Source: Gracilimonas amylolytica (GTDB lineage: Bacteria; Bacteroidota; Rhodothermia; Balneolales; Balneolaceae). Taken from it: a stretch of 64,000 nucleotides of DNA. The position numbers were made by a program, and so were the translations under genes. The first letter of the stretch is position 1; each line of letters opens with the position of its first letter. Under the pieces are notes generated by a model. It worked only from the letters and a program-made list of their open reading frames with translations, had not been told where the DNA came from and made no database searches. Shown here piece after piece: positions 26,881 through 35,653 of this stretch. Location of the stretch: assembly GCF_002911695.1 (NCBI RefSeq), contig NZ_PQBS01000010.1, positions 186,001 to 250,000 on the forward strand, read 5' to 3'.

Positions 26881-28644
26881 ATGCCACACTTATTTGAAAT
26901 AGATGAAATTCAAGAGGCTTACTTAAAGCTTAAACAGCATATGTATTATGATTCTTCCAATACGAATCTCCCTTTGCGTAAATCAATATCAGAATTTGAA
27001 AACCTTGGCAAAGAGAAAAAAGAAAAATTGTATGTAGAAATTCAAAAAGCTTTTTTGACGAAAAAACAAATGGATAGTTTTTTAAATAAGTACCTATCTG
27101 AAATTGGCTATAATCTTATTCCTAAAAGCATAAAACCAGAAAATGGCACTGACGACTCTGTAATAACAAACAATAGAAAGTTCAAAAGTAAGAACATTGC
27201 CGACCGATACAATCTGATTATTGATGCCCCAATAAGCATACACCTAATTTCAGTTTTGTGGATTATGCAAAAAGGGCCTGATTTCGATAATAAACTATCA
27301 GATACATGTTATGGGAACCGATTAATTCTAAAGGAAAATGAATCCGGAGTCGTTAGTGGACGTGGTTGTTTTAAACCTTACATAAAACAGTATCAATCTT
27401 GGCGAGACGATGGTGTAGAAAAAGCAAAAGCCAATTTGGATGCTGGAATTGATGTGGCTTTTGTGAATTTAGATATCACAGAATACTACTATCATATAAA
27501 ATTGAATTGGAATGATTTACCTAAAAGTGATTTCAAAGCTCTAAATAAAATTAATTACCCCTTAAAAAGAATTCATCAATACTATTCAAATCTTCTATTC
27601 GATGATTTTGAGGGTGAATTCCAATTCTCAAGTAGGAAAAAAGAGAAAGAGACTGATATTAAAGAAACCATTCTTCCTATTGGGCTAATGTCATCATATG
27701 TGTTAGCAAATTACTATCTATTAAAATGGGACAAATTAGTTAAAAATGAACTTAAACCACTCTACTATGGTCGTTATGTCGATGACATTTTAATGGTAAT
27801 CTCAAACCCAAATTCAGACTACAAAGAAATTGAATCCTTACTCAAAGATAAAATTAAAGGATTTAACAGTGAGGTATCCGAGGTTCCCGATAGTGTAAAG
27901 TTTGTAGTAAAAAACTTGCCAACTGTACTAAATATCGAACAGTTCCAATCTGGTGAGAAAAGTCGAGAAACTGACTATAGAATCAGGTTGAAAGAATTAG
28001 ATGAGTTATTCCTTCAGCCTAATAAGATGATGCTTTATGAATTCAAAGCAGATCAAAGTCTTTCAGTGATAGAAAAGCTGAAGAAAGATTTGGAGGAGAA
28101 GAGTAGTGAATTCCGGTTTTTAGCAACTGACATGGATGGATCATTTGATTCCAAGGCGTTTGAACTGCTATATGACAATTCGTTCGGTAAGCCTAAAACC
28201 TTAAAAGATTATAAAGAAAACAGATATGGTATTTCGGCATTCCTTGCAAAAAGGATAAATGCATCCCTAAGGGTTGAGAGAGAGCACGTTGTACATGAAT
28301 CTGAAAAAATTCTGGCCTTTTTTCAAGGTGTTAATGCAATTCGATTTTATCAGCAATGGGAACGTATTTTTACTTATTTGATAGTTAACCAAAGGAAAAT
28401 GGAGTTGCTCAAGTTCTACAAAATTGTTCTTAAAGAAATTGATCAAGTTAGGATCAGAAAAGATGACGAAAATTATGACGATGATTTATCACAGAATATC
28501 AAAAGGTCTCTCTTTAAATACTTAAATATCTCTTTGTCTTTAGCCCTTTCTCTTGATCCTGGTTTTTTTAAAGGCTACCTACAGAAGCAGTTTAATTTTA
28601 TAGAGAATAATCCTGAATATCGTATCGGGCAGTACAATGAATAA
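26881..28644 (+). CDS. Defence-type reverse transcriptase (UG/Abi group, DRT1-like)
   Basis: 587 residues. RT motif A has D198 (VNLDITEYYYHI), motif B is LPIGLMSSYVLANYYL (265-280) and motif C is Y299-V-D-D302 (YYGRYVDDILMVI); the catalytic Asp residues are all present. About 240 helical residues follow (KALFKYLNISLSLALSLD near the end), as in the alpha-helical C-terminus of UG/Abi RTs. There is no maturase or endonuclease domain, so it is not a group II intron or retron RT of usual type. Its last eight bases overlap the start of the nitrilase-fold gene. In DRT type 1 the nitrilase part is fused to the RT; here it is a separate gene. Probable anti-phage role. Confidence 0.82.
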   Translation: MPHLFEIDEIQEAYLKLKQHMYYDSSNTNLPLRKSISEFENLGKEKKEKLYVEIQKAFLTKKQMDSFLNKYLSEIGYNLIPKSIKPENGTDDSVITNNRKFKSKNIADRYNLIIDAPISIHLISVLWIMQKGPDFDNKLSDTCYGNRLILKENESGVVSGRGCFKPYIKQYQSWRDDGVEKAKANLDAGIDVAFVNLDITEYYYHIKLNWNDLPKSDFKALNKINYPLKRIHQYYSNLLFDDFEGEFQFSSRKKEKETDIKETILPIGLMSSYVLANYYLLKWDKLVKNELKPLYYGRYVDDILMVISNPNSDYKEIESLLKDKIKGFNSEVSEVPDSVKFVVKNLPTVLNIEQFQSGEKSRETDYRIRLKELDELFLQPNKMMLYEFKADQSLSVIEKLKKDLEEKSSEFRFLATDMDGSFDSKAFELLYDNSFGKPKTLKDYKENRYGISAFLAKRINASLRVEREHVVHESEKILAFFQGVNAIRFYQQWERIFTYLIVNQRKMELLKFYKIVLKEIDQVRIRKDDENYDDDLSQNIKRSLFKYLNISLSLALSLDPGFFKGYLQKQFNFIENNPEYRIGQYNE

Positions 28645-30073
28645 TTTCACAGATAAAATACTTGAAGACGCTAATGGGTTTCGTAAGTCAAACTTACTTC
28701 GTCATCATTATGTAGTTCAACCGCTACTAAACTTCACTAAGTATAGTGTCACAAAGCAAGAAGGGATTTATCCCTCTCTTATTGAGCCAAAATTCAATTT
28801 TGGTAATATTGAACCTCCTATGTTGGAGCTTATGGATAATTTAGAGTCCCCAAGAAGGATAAAATTTTATGAAGCCTGTTTAAGTACGTTAGATCAAAAA
28901 ATTGCCTCATATAATACTTACGAAAAATCAGAAGGAATTCTTGAAGTGTCAGATATCCATGAGATTGACATTTTAAAACGAGCTTATGAAAGGTATAAGA
29001 GAATAAACACTCCTGACTATATTCCAGACCAAGATGAATTTTATCAAACATTTCCTGAAGAAAAAACCTTAGGTGAAGAAGAAAATATTACGGATGAACC
29101 AGTAATCGAGATTAGTTGTAAACATGAAAAATCTTATAAAAAAGACTTTAAAGTAGCCTTAGCAAACACTGTTGTTGATTGGAAAAATCAAGCAAGCAAG
29201 GCTTTACTGGGGCAACCTGATTTATCAAATATTCGAAGGCGTAAGTTTGCTGAATTCATCAATAAGTTTGAAGAAGAGTACATTGGTTCAGACAACTCTA
29301 ATACAGCGGATCTCCTTGTACTTCCAGAAATAAGTGTCCCTCATGCTTGGGTATTTGAATTAGCTGGATTTTGTTCACCGCGGCAAAAAGCAATGATATT
29401 TGGAACCGAGCACATTAAATCTTGCAATGTCTGCTTTAATTTTATTTTCACAATTCTTCCGATCGAAGTTGAAACAATAAATGGGCATGGCAAAATTAAG
29501 GATGCAATAGTCATTCCTCGCTTAAAGAATCATTATTCACATGAAGAAAAGCAGCAAATTAATGGACACCAAATGGCTGTAGCAGTACCTAAAGTTAATC
29601 ACTATGATTTATTTCATTGGTGTGACTTATACTTCACAGCATTCTATTGCTTTGAACTTTGTGATATTGTCCATAGATCATGGTTTAGGGGGAAAGTAGA
29701 TTTTATTGCTGCTCCTGAATATAATTCTGATACGAACTACTTCTCTTCGATAGTTGAGTCCACTGCAAGAGACTTAAGTTGTTATGTAGTACAAGTAAAC
29801 AGCTCAGATTACGGAGACTCAAGAGTAACCATTCCGGCCAAAACAGAGGCACGAGATCCTCTTAAGGTTAAAGGTGGAAAAAATGATGTGGTTTTAATTG
29901 AGTCCATTAATTTTGAAAAATTCAGAGAACATCAGTTTAAAACATATCCTTTGCAAAAAGAGGGTGGCAAAAAGAATAAATTAAAACCTTCACCCCCTGA
30001 CTTTGATGTAGACTTAGTTAAAAGAAGAATGAAAAATCTTACAATATTGGATTCAGAAAGCGAGGTTTGCTAA
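28637..30073 (+). CDS. Nitrilase-fold (carbon-nitrogen hydrolase) protein paired with the RT
   Basis: 478 residues. Residues ~1-170 are a helical leader of unknown type. The nitrilase fold begins near 175 (DFKVALANTVVDWK). The triad is E231 (LLVLPEIS), K297 (PRLKNHYS) and C338 (YCFELCD), then DFIAAPEYNSDTNYF and SCYVVQVNSSDYGDS complete the fold pattern. The triad suggests a working amidase-like enzyme; the substrate is unknown. The start codon lies in the end of the RT gene (eight-base overlap), so the two are translated together. DRT1 (UG1) proteins join the same two parts in one chain. Confidence 0.78.
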   Translation: MNNFTDKILEDANGFRKSNLLRHHYVVQPLLNFTKYSVTKQEGIYPSLIEPKFNFGNIEPPMLELMDNLESPRRIKFYEACLSTLDQKIASYNTYEKSEGILEVSDIHEIDILKRAYERYKRINTPDYIPDQDEFYQTFPEEKTLGEEENITDEPVIEISCKHEKSYKKDFKVALANTVVDWKNQASKALLGQPDLSNIRRRKFAEFINKFEEEYIGSDNSNTADLLVLPEISVPHAWVFELAGFCSPRQKAMIFGTEHIKSCNVCFNFIFTILPIEVETINGHGKIKDAIVIPRLKNHYSHEEKQQINGHQMAVAVPKVNHYDLFHWCDLYFTAFYCFELCDIVHRSWFRGKVDFIAAPEYNSDTNYFSSIVESTARDLSCYVVQVNSSDYGDSRVTIPAKTEARDPLKVKGGKNDVVLIESINFEKFREHQFKTYPLQKEGGKKNKLKPSPPDFDVDLVKRRMKNLTILDSESEVC

Positions 30074-30133
30074 AGTGAATATAAGTGACGACCACTCAAC
30101 AGGAAAAACTTACAGAAATTCTTTAGGCTACTA

Positions 30134-31534
30134 ATGAAATTAAACTCAAAAAAATATCCAGACTATAAGAATACCGATATCGAGTGGATGGGAGAGGTTC
30201 CAAAACATTGGGAAATAGACCGCTTAAAATGGGCCACGGAGCTTCCTGTTAATGGTACATGGGGAAGTGAAGCAAATAATGATGAACATGATACTCTTTG
30301 TATTCGAGTTGCTGACTTTGATCGACAAAGACTTATCGTTGATAGACAAAACGAGAAAACCTATCGTGAAATTGAAGAGAAAGACTTAAAAAACCGTTCT
30401 TTAGAAACGGGGGATCTTCTTTTAGAAAAATCAGGTGGAGGAGAAAAACAATTGGTCGGAGCGGTTATTCAATATGATTTAGATGAGAGAGCTGTTTGCT
30501 CGAACTTTGTTGCCCGAATGAGACCCCGAGAGAATTTTGATTCTCGTTTTCTTACTTACCTCTATGATCATTTGTATTCTGGAAAAGTTAATTACTGTTC
30601 GATAAAGCAGACTACTGGCATTCAAAACTTAGATTCTCAAGCCTATCTGGATGAAAAAGTAGCATACCCACCTCTTCCCGAACAAAAGGCCATCGCCACC
30701 TTCCTCGATCAACAAACCACCCGCATCGACCAACTCATTGAAAAGAAGAAGCGGATTTTAGATCTGCTGGATGAGCAGCGACAGGCCATCATCACTCGTG
30801 CCGTAACCAAAGGTATTGACTCTAATGCCAAGATGAAGGACTCAGGTATTGAATGGCTGGGTGAAGTACCGGAGCATTGGGAGTTCAAGCCAATCAAATA
30901 TTTAGTCGATATTGACAGTGAAAAGTTGAAAGAATCAGAAGACCCAGATCTTGAATTAGAATATATTGATATAGGAAGTGTTGATTCAGAAGGAAACATT
31001 AATAATAGAGAATCGATGAGATTCGAAAAGGCTCCCTCAAGAGCTCGAAGGATAGTTAAGAAAGGAGATACGATATTAGCCACTGTCAGAACGTATTTAA
31101 AGGCAATTGCTCAAATTGATTATGATTTCAACACGCTTCAAATTTGCTCTACTGGGTTTGCAGTTTTAAGACCTAAAGAAGTTTTTCCTCGGTTTTTATT
31201 CTATTGGGTAAGATCCGATTATTTTATTGGTGAAATTGTTTCAAGATCAGTAGGTGTTAGTTATCCAGCTATCAGTTCATCTGAGATAGGAAAACTACCT
31301 ATCCCAGATTTGGCAGTTAATGAACAGAAACAAATCGCTTCTCTAATTGACAAAGAAATTGTCCGTATCGATAGAATTAAAGAAAAGATAAAAACAGCAA
31401 TTAACCATCTCGAAGAATACCGTTCTTCTCTCATCACACAGGCTGTGACTGGAAAGATTGACGTTCGGAATGAAGTTTCGGAACAAGAATTAAGTTACGC
31501 AGCCGAAGAAGGAGAATCGTACACAACAAACTAA
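30134..31534 (+). CDS. hsdS: Type I restriction-modification specificity subunit
   Basis: 466 residues in two matching halves. Each starts with the HsdS hallmark (TDIEWMGEVPKHWEI near 16; SGIEWLGEVPEHWEF near 236), has a target-recognition domain and ends in a conserved helix (PEQKAIATFLDQQTTRIDQL; NEQKQIASLIDKEIVRIDRI). It selects the two-part DNA target for both methylation and cutting. 60 bases after the nitrilase gene and 11 bases before hsdR. The recognition sequence cannot be read. Confidence 0.92.
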   Translation: MKLNSKKYPDYKNTDIEWMGEVPKHWEIDRLKWATELPVNGTWGSEANNDEHDTLCIRVADFDRQRLIVDRQNEKTYREIEEKDLKNRSLETGDLLLEKSGGGEKQLVGAVIQYDLDERAVCSNFVARMRPRENFDSRFLTYLYDHLYSGKVNYCSIKQTTGIQNLDSQAYLDEKVAYPPLPEQKAIATFLDQQTTRIDQLIEKKKRILDLLDEQRQAIITRAVTKGIDSNAKMKDSGIEWLGEVPEHWEFKPIKYLVDIDSEKLKESEDPDLELEYIDIGSVDSEGNINNRESMRFEKAPSRARRIVKKGDTILATVRTYLKAIAQIDYDFNTLQICSTGFAVLRPKEVFPRFLFYWVRSDYFIGEIVSRSVGVSYPAISSSEIGKLPIPDLAVNEQKQIASLIDKEIVRIDRIKEKIKTAINHLEEYRSSLITQAVTGKIDVRNEVSEQELSYAAEEGESYTTN

Positions 31535-31545
31535 ATTGGGGTTCT

Positions 31546-34500
31546 ATGCCGGTAAATTACAAAGAAATTGCATTTGAACAGGCTATCGAAGCCTTTTTGC
31601 TAACCGAGGAAGGCGGATATGACAGCGTTCATTCTAAAGCCTTTGACAAGGAATCGGCTTTATTTCCAACTATTCTGTTACCCTTCATACAAGAAACTCA
31701 GCCTAAAGCCTGGAAAGCCATTGAAAGCTTTCACGGTAAAGATACCGAAAGCTTTATCCTCAAAGAGCTGCGCTTAGCCATCGATCATCAGGGACTGTTG
31801 GATGTCATCCGTCATGGCTTTAAATGTTTTGGTAAGCGGCTTCGGGTGGCATGGTTCCGGTCTCCCCATGGAATGAATCCTGAAGCTGAAAAGCTGTATA
31901 AACGAAATAAGCTAACCATCACCCGGCAGCTTGTGTACAGTTCGGCACACAGTAAATCCATTGATGTGGTACTCTCCTTAAATGGCATTCCGGTCATAAC
32001 CGCAGAGCTTAAAAATCCTTATACCGGACAAACGGTTGAACATGCCAAAAAACAGTATGAAAACGACCGAAGTCCAAAAGACCGGGTGCTTTCCTTCAAT
32101 AAAGGAGCCTTCGTACACTTTGCCCTTGATCCTGATCTCGCTTATATGGCCACTAAGCTGGAAGGTAAAGACACCTACTTCCTTCCGTTCAATAAAGGAC
32201 ATAACCATGCTGCCGGAAACCCTCCTAATACGGATGGATACCGAACTCAATACGTGTGGGAAGAAGTACTGCAAAAAGACAGCCTGATGGATATCATTCA
32301 TCGTTTTCTTCATTTGGAAGTGGAAGAGAAAGAGCTTGAAACGGCAAAAGGACTCAAAAAGATTCGAAAGGAAAAGCTCATTTTCCCGAGATACCATCAA
32401 TTAGATTGTGTTCGCAAGCTGATTGCAGACACCACAAGTGAAGGGGTCGGGAAAAACTACTTGGTCCATCACTCAGCCGGATCAGGAAAAAGTAACTCCA
32501 TTGCCTGGCTCGCACACCGGCTATCCAGTCTTCATAATGAGAAAGACGAAAAAATATTCAGTTCCATTGTTGTTATCACCGACCGGGTGGTACTCGACAA
32601 ACAGCTACAGGACACTATTTATCAGTTTGAACACAAGCAAGGCGTCGTCCAAAAAATTGAAAAGGATTCAACCCAACTTGCTGAAGCGATTGATGCACGG
32701 ACTCCTATTATCATCACGACCCTTCAGAAATTTCCGTTCATCCATGAAAAAATCGGGAATTTAAAAGGCCGTACGTTTGCGGTAATTGTGGATGAGGCAC
32801 ATAGTTCTCAATCCGGTGAGACCGCAGCGGAAATGAAATCTATTCTAAACAAAGAGGGCATTGAAAAACGAGTAAAAGAACAGGCAGAAGAGGAAGATTT
32901 AGATGCTCACGACCTGTTTGTATTGCGGGAAATGGAGAAGCGTGGAAAACAAAACAACCTCAGCTTTTACGCCTTTACGGCTACTCCAAAATACAAAACA
33001 GAGAAACTGTTTGATGCTCCCGGTTCAGATGGAAAGCCACCTTTTCATCTTTACTCCATGCGGCAAGCCATCGAAGAAGGCTTCATCATGGATGTGCTTA
33101 AGCACTATACGACCTATAAGAGTTACTATGGCTTGATCAAGAAAATAGAAGATGATCCTGAACTGGATAAGAAAAAAGCAGCAAGAGCACTGGCACGTTT
33201 TCTTAAGCTTCATCCTTACAGCATTGCGCAGAAAACAGAAGTAATGATTGAGCATTTCAGGAATAAAACCATGCATAAAATTGGAGGCCGGGCCAAAGCT
33301 ATGGTGGTAACGGGATCACGCCTCGAAGCCGTTCGGTACAAAAAATCCTTTGATAAATATATCGCTGAAAAAGGTTACGACGATATCCGAACCTTGGTCG
33401 CTTTTTCCGGCTCTGTAGAAGATCCTGATGTGCCGGATATGCATTACACCGAAGTCCAAATGAATAATGGCATTCGGGAAAAAGAATTGCCGGAGAAATT
33501 CGGTACAGATGAATTCCAGGTATTGCTTGTAGCTGAAAAATACCAAACGGGTTTCGACCAGCCCTTACTTCATACCATGTATGTGGATAAGCGCTTATCA
33601 GGCATTCAGGCTGTACAAACGCTTTCTCGGTTAAACCGTGTCCACCCCGGTAAAGAAAATACCTTTGTGCTCGACTTTGTGAATGATGAGGAAGAGATCT
33701 ACAACTCATTTAAGCCTTATTACGAACGAACTCCCTTTGCTGATGATGTGGAACCCAGAAAACTGTATGAAATTCAGCATCGCTTAACAGAATACAAGCT
33801 ATTCGATGACACAGATATTGAGGCCTTCTTTCAAATTTACTCTCGTCCTGGCTTTAAAGGAACCGAAAAAGATCATGCAAAACTATACAGTGTAATTGAT
33901 CCGGTGGTAGAACGGTTTGATACACTGGAAGAGGAAGAACAAGATGATTTTAAATCCACTCTTACCAGCTTTCGGAATTTGTACGGCTTTATGTCACAAA
34001 TCATCCCCTTTCAGGATTCAGACTTGGAGAAGCTATACATCTTTGGCCGCTTTTTATTAGCTCGACTCCCGAAAAGAGACACAGGGGGTGGATATGAGTT
34101 TGATGATGAAGTTTCACTCAAGTACTATCGCCTGCAAAAAGTAAGCGAAGGCTCTATCGACCTTACTGATGGTGAAGCGGATGAAATCAAAGGACCTGAT
34201 GAAGTTGGAACGGGGCGGGTTCAGGAAGAATATGTAGCTCTTTCAGAATTAGTAGAAATCCTGAATGATCGTTTTGGGACAGATTTTACCGAAGCTGATC
34301 AACTTTTCTTTGATCAACTGGAGGTTGAGGCTGCCGACAATGAAAAGCTCCAGAAAGCAGCTAAAGCTAATACCCTTGAGGACTTCAAATTTGTATTCGA
34401 CCGAGAATTCGAAGATCTGATTATTGGCCGCATGGAAGGCAACGAAGACATCTCCACAAAACTCTTAAAAGATCAAGACCTAAGAGAAGTGGCCATGTTG

Positions 34501-34557
34501 CACATGCTTCAAAACGTATATAAGAAGATACGGGATGAGGAGAGTTTGAGGTATTGA
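31546..34557 (+). CDS. hsdR: Type I restriction-modification endonuclease/translocase subunit
   Basis: 1003 residues. The N-terminal PD-(D/E)XK nuclease has D140, E154 and K156 (SIDVVLSL ... VITAELKN). The SF2 motor has Walker A with K315 (SAGSGKSNS) and the DEAH box 416-419 (VDEAHSSQSG), plus helicase motif III YAFTATPKY and motif VI QTLSRLNR. The C-terminal HsdM/HsdS contact region is present. Nuclease and motor residues appear intact, so the system could be active. Last gene of the cargo block. Confidence 0.93.
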   Translation: MPVNYKEIAFEQAIEAFLLTEEGGYDSVHSKAFDKESALFPTILLPFIQETQPKAWKAIESFHGKDTESFILKELRLAIDHQGLLDVIRHGFKCFGKRLRVAWFRSPHGMNPEAEKLYKRNKLTITRQLVYSSAHSKSIDVVLSLNGIPVITAELKNPYTGQTVEHAKKQYENDRSPKDRVLSFNKGAFVHFALDPDLAYMATKLEGKDTYFLPFNKGHNHAAGNPPNTDGYRTQYVWEEVLQKDSLMDIIHRFLHLEVEEKELETAKGLKKIRKEKLIFPRYHQLDCVRKLIADTTSEGVGKNYLVHHSAGSGKSNSIAWLAHRLSSLHNEKDEKIFSSIVVITDRVVLDKQLQDTIYQFEHKQGVVQKIEKDSTQLAEAIDARTPIIITTLQKFPFIHEKIGNLKGRTFAVIVDEAHSSQSGETAAEMKSILNKEGIEKRVKEQAEEEDLDAHDLFVLREMEKRGKQNNLSFYAFTATPKYKTEKLFDAPGSDGKPPFHLYSMRQAIEEGFIMDVLKHYTTYKSYYGLIKKIEDDPELDKKKAARALARFLKLHPYSIAQKTEVMIEHFRNKTMHKIGGRAKAMVVTGSRLEAVRYKKSFDKYIAEKGYDDIRTLVAFSGSVEDPDVPDMHYTEVQMNNGIREKELPEKFGTDEFQVLLVAEKYQTGFDQPLLHTMYVDKRLSGIQAVQTLSRLNRVHPGKENTFVLDFVNDEEEIYNSFKPYYERTPFADDVEPRKLYEIQHRLTEYKLFDDTDIEAFFQIYSRPGFKGTEKDHAKLYSVIDPVVERFDTLEEEEQDDFKSTLTSFRNLYGFMSQIIPFQDSDLEKLYIFGRFLLARLPKRDTGGGYEFDDEVSLKYYRLQKVSEGSIDLTDGEADEIKGPDEVGTGRVQEEYVALSELVEILNDRFGTDFTEADQLFFDQLEVEAADNEKLQKAAKANTLEDFKFVFDREFEDLIIGRMEGNEDISTKLLKDQDLREVAMLHMLQNVYKKIRDEESLRY

Positions 34558-34651
34558 ATTAAATAGTAAGTTTCTCAAAAAATACTGGCTCGAAATTTCA
34601 CTTCTAAGCCCCGATCTCAAGCCCCATTAATACTAAACCATGTCTCTGATA

Positions 34652-35536
34652 TTACTGAAATTCACCCAAACTTCGGGTTATCAAATAATCAGCCAAATCT
34701 AATCCCTTATTTTTTTCAAAAACTCCGGATTTTGATTCTAAAAGATTCGAGATTGAGATGTCGCAAAAAGCTGAAAAGCTTTCCAACTTTGCAGACCAAT
34801 CTTGGTAAGCTCCGATGTCTGGAAACAGAGTAACCGACCTACTCTCAAGTGCTTGGGCATACTCTGGTTTTAGTGTGGACTTAGTACCAGTGGCCAACCA
34901 TACAAATTTCGGGAAATAGATACTGGCAATGACTGCCGTTTTCTCTGACTCAACAATAGCTACCGGTTTGTCATTATCTTTGAGAAGATGTTCTCCAAAA
35001 AATCGCCATTTGGGATAATACTGCTTATCAATATTTAGTTGACAGTGCACGGAGTTTATCGCCCCTCGATTCCCAGTCTCAGAATTATAGACCATAATTT
35101 TACCTCTCCTGACCTTGCCTTTAATATCAATCTGATAAAAGATGCATCCACCCGTAATCTTAAGTGAGGTTCCTATTTTGTAGGTATCATTTACCTTACT
35201 AATGGTCTCACTATCAAAATGCCTTCTCATGAATCTGATGAAATTATTTTGATCATAGTTACCCAGGCTTTTCTCAAATAGCGCCTTTGGAATATATTTT
35301 GGTGGGTATTTAACCTCTGAGGGTTTTTGATAGTTTATCTGTTCTCTCTTAAAGCTGTCCACTTGATAGGGGGAATGGAAATAGCCGCAATTCTGCTCTC
35401 GATCGCATCTCCCAAATTTAAGCTCAAGATAATCTCTTGTTTCCTGGTCAATAAATCGTACTAATCTTTTTCTGTTACAGCCAGGACATTCAAATTTCCT
35501 ACTGGAATCGTCTAACTGGTACCGGAAAGAATTCAT
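34652..35536 (-). CDS. DUF6371-like primase/toprim protein of the replication module
   Basis: 294 residues. The N-terminal zinc-ribbon-like part has CPGC, a later CDREQNCGYFH, then a region that resembles DUF6371. A toprim-like core follows: VAIVESEKTAVIAS (glutamate) and TLFPDIGAYQDW (acidic pair). Proteins of this type accompany helicases on Bacteroidota mobile elements and are thought to act like primases. It is placed after the SF3 helicase gene on the same strand. Assignment to the family is from memory of its motifs. Confidence 0.7.
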   Translation of the reverse strand: MNSFRYQLDDSSRKFECPGCNRKRLVRFIDQETRDYLELKFGRCDREQNCGYFHSPYQVDSFKREQINYQKPSEVKYPPKYIPKALFEKSLGNYDQNNFIRFMRRHFDSETISKVNDTYKIGTSLKITGGCIFYQIDIKGKVRRGKIMVYNSETGNRGAINSVHCQLNIDKQYYPKWRFFGEHLLKDNDKPVAIVESEKTAVIASIYFPKFVWLATGTKSTLKPEYAQALESRSVTLFPDIGAYQDWSAKLESFSAFCDISISNLLESKSGVFEKNKGLDLADYLITRSLGEFQ

Positions 35537-35567
35537 AAAAAAGTTTTTAAATCATCAGCAGTATTGA

Positions 35568-35624
35568 CAGTAACATCAGAAAACGGCCTTTTATGGGTGT
35601 TGGGGCGAGTCGCTGATGTTACTG
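35568..35624. repeat. 12-bp perfect inverted repeat between the replication genes
   Basis: CAGTAACATCAG at 35568-35579 and CTGATGTTACTG at 35613-35624, separated by 33 bases. It lies in the 117-base gap between the primase-like and helicase genes. It could be a replication origin feature, an operator or an mRNA hairpin. Confidence 0.5.
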
Positions 35625-35653
35625 CTGTTCATGTCACTCATTTTGAACCTTTT

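Noticed and set aside
26881-28644. Retron or group II intron RT
   Set aside because: There is no maturase or HNH domain, no intron RNA ends and no msr/msd-like repeats beside it; the nitrilase partner fits the DRT1-type group.
28620-28660. Frameshift that broke a single RT-nitrilase gene
   Set aside because: The overlap has a proper stop for the RT and an ATG for the nitrilase in ATGA-like form, and no slippery run is seen. Coupled genes explain it better, though a recent break cannot be fully excluded.
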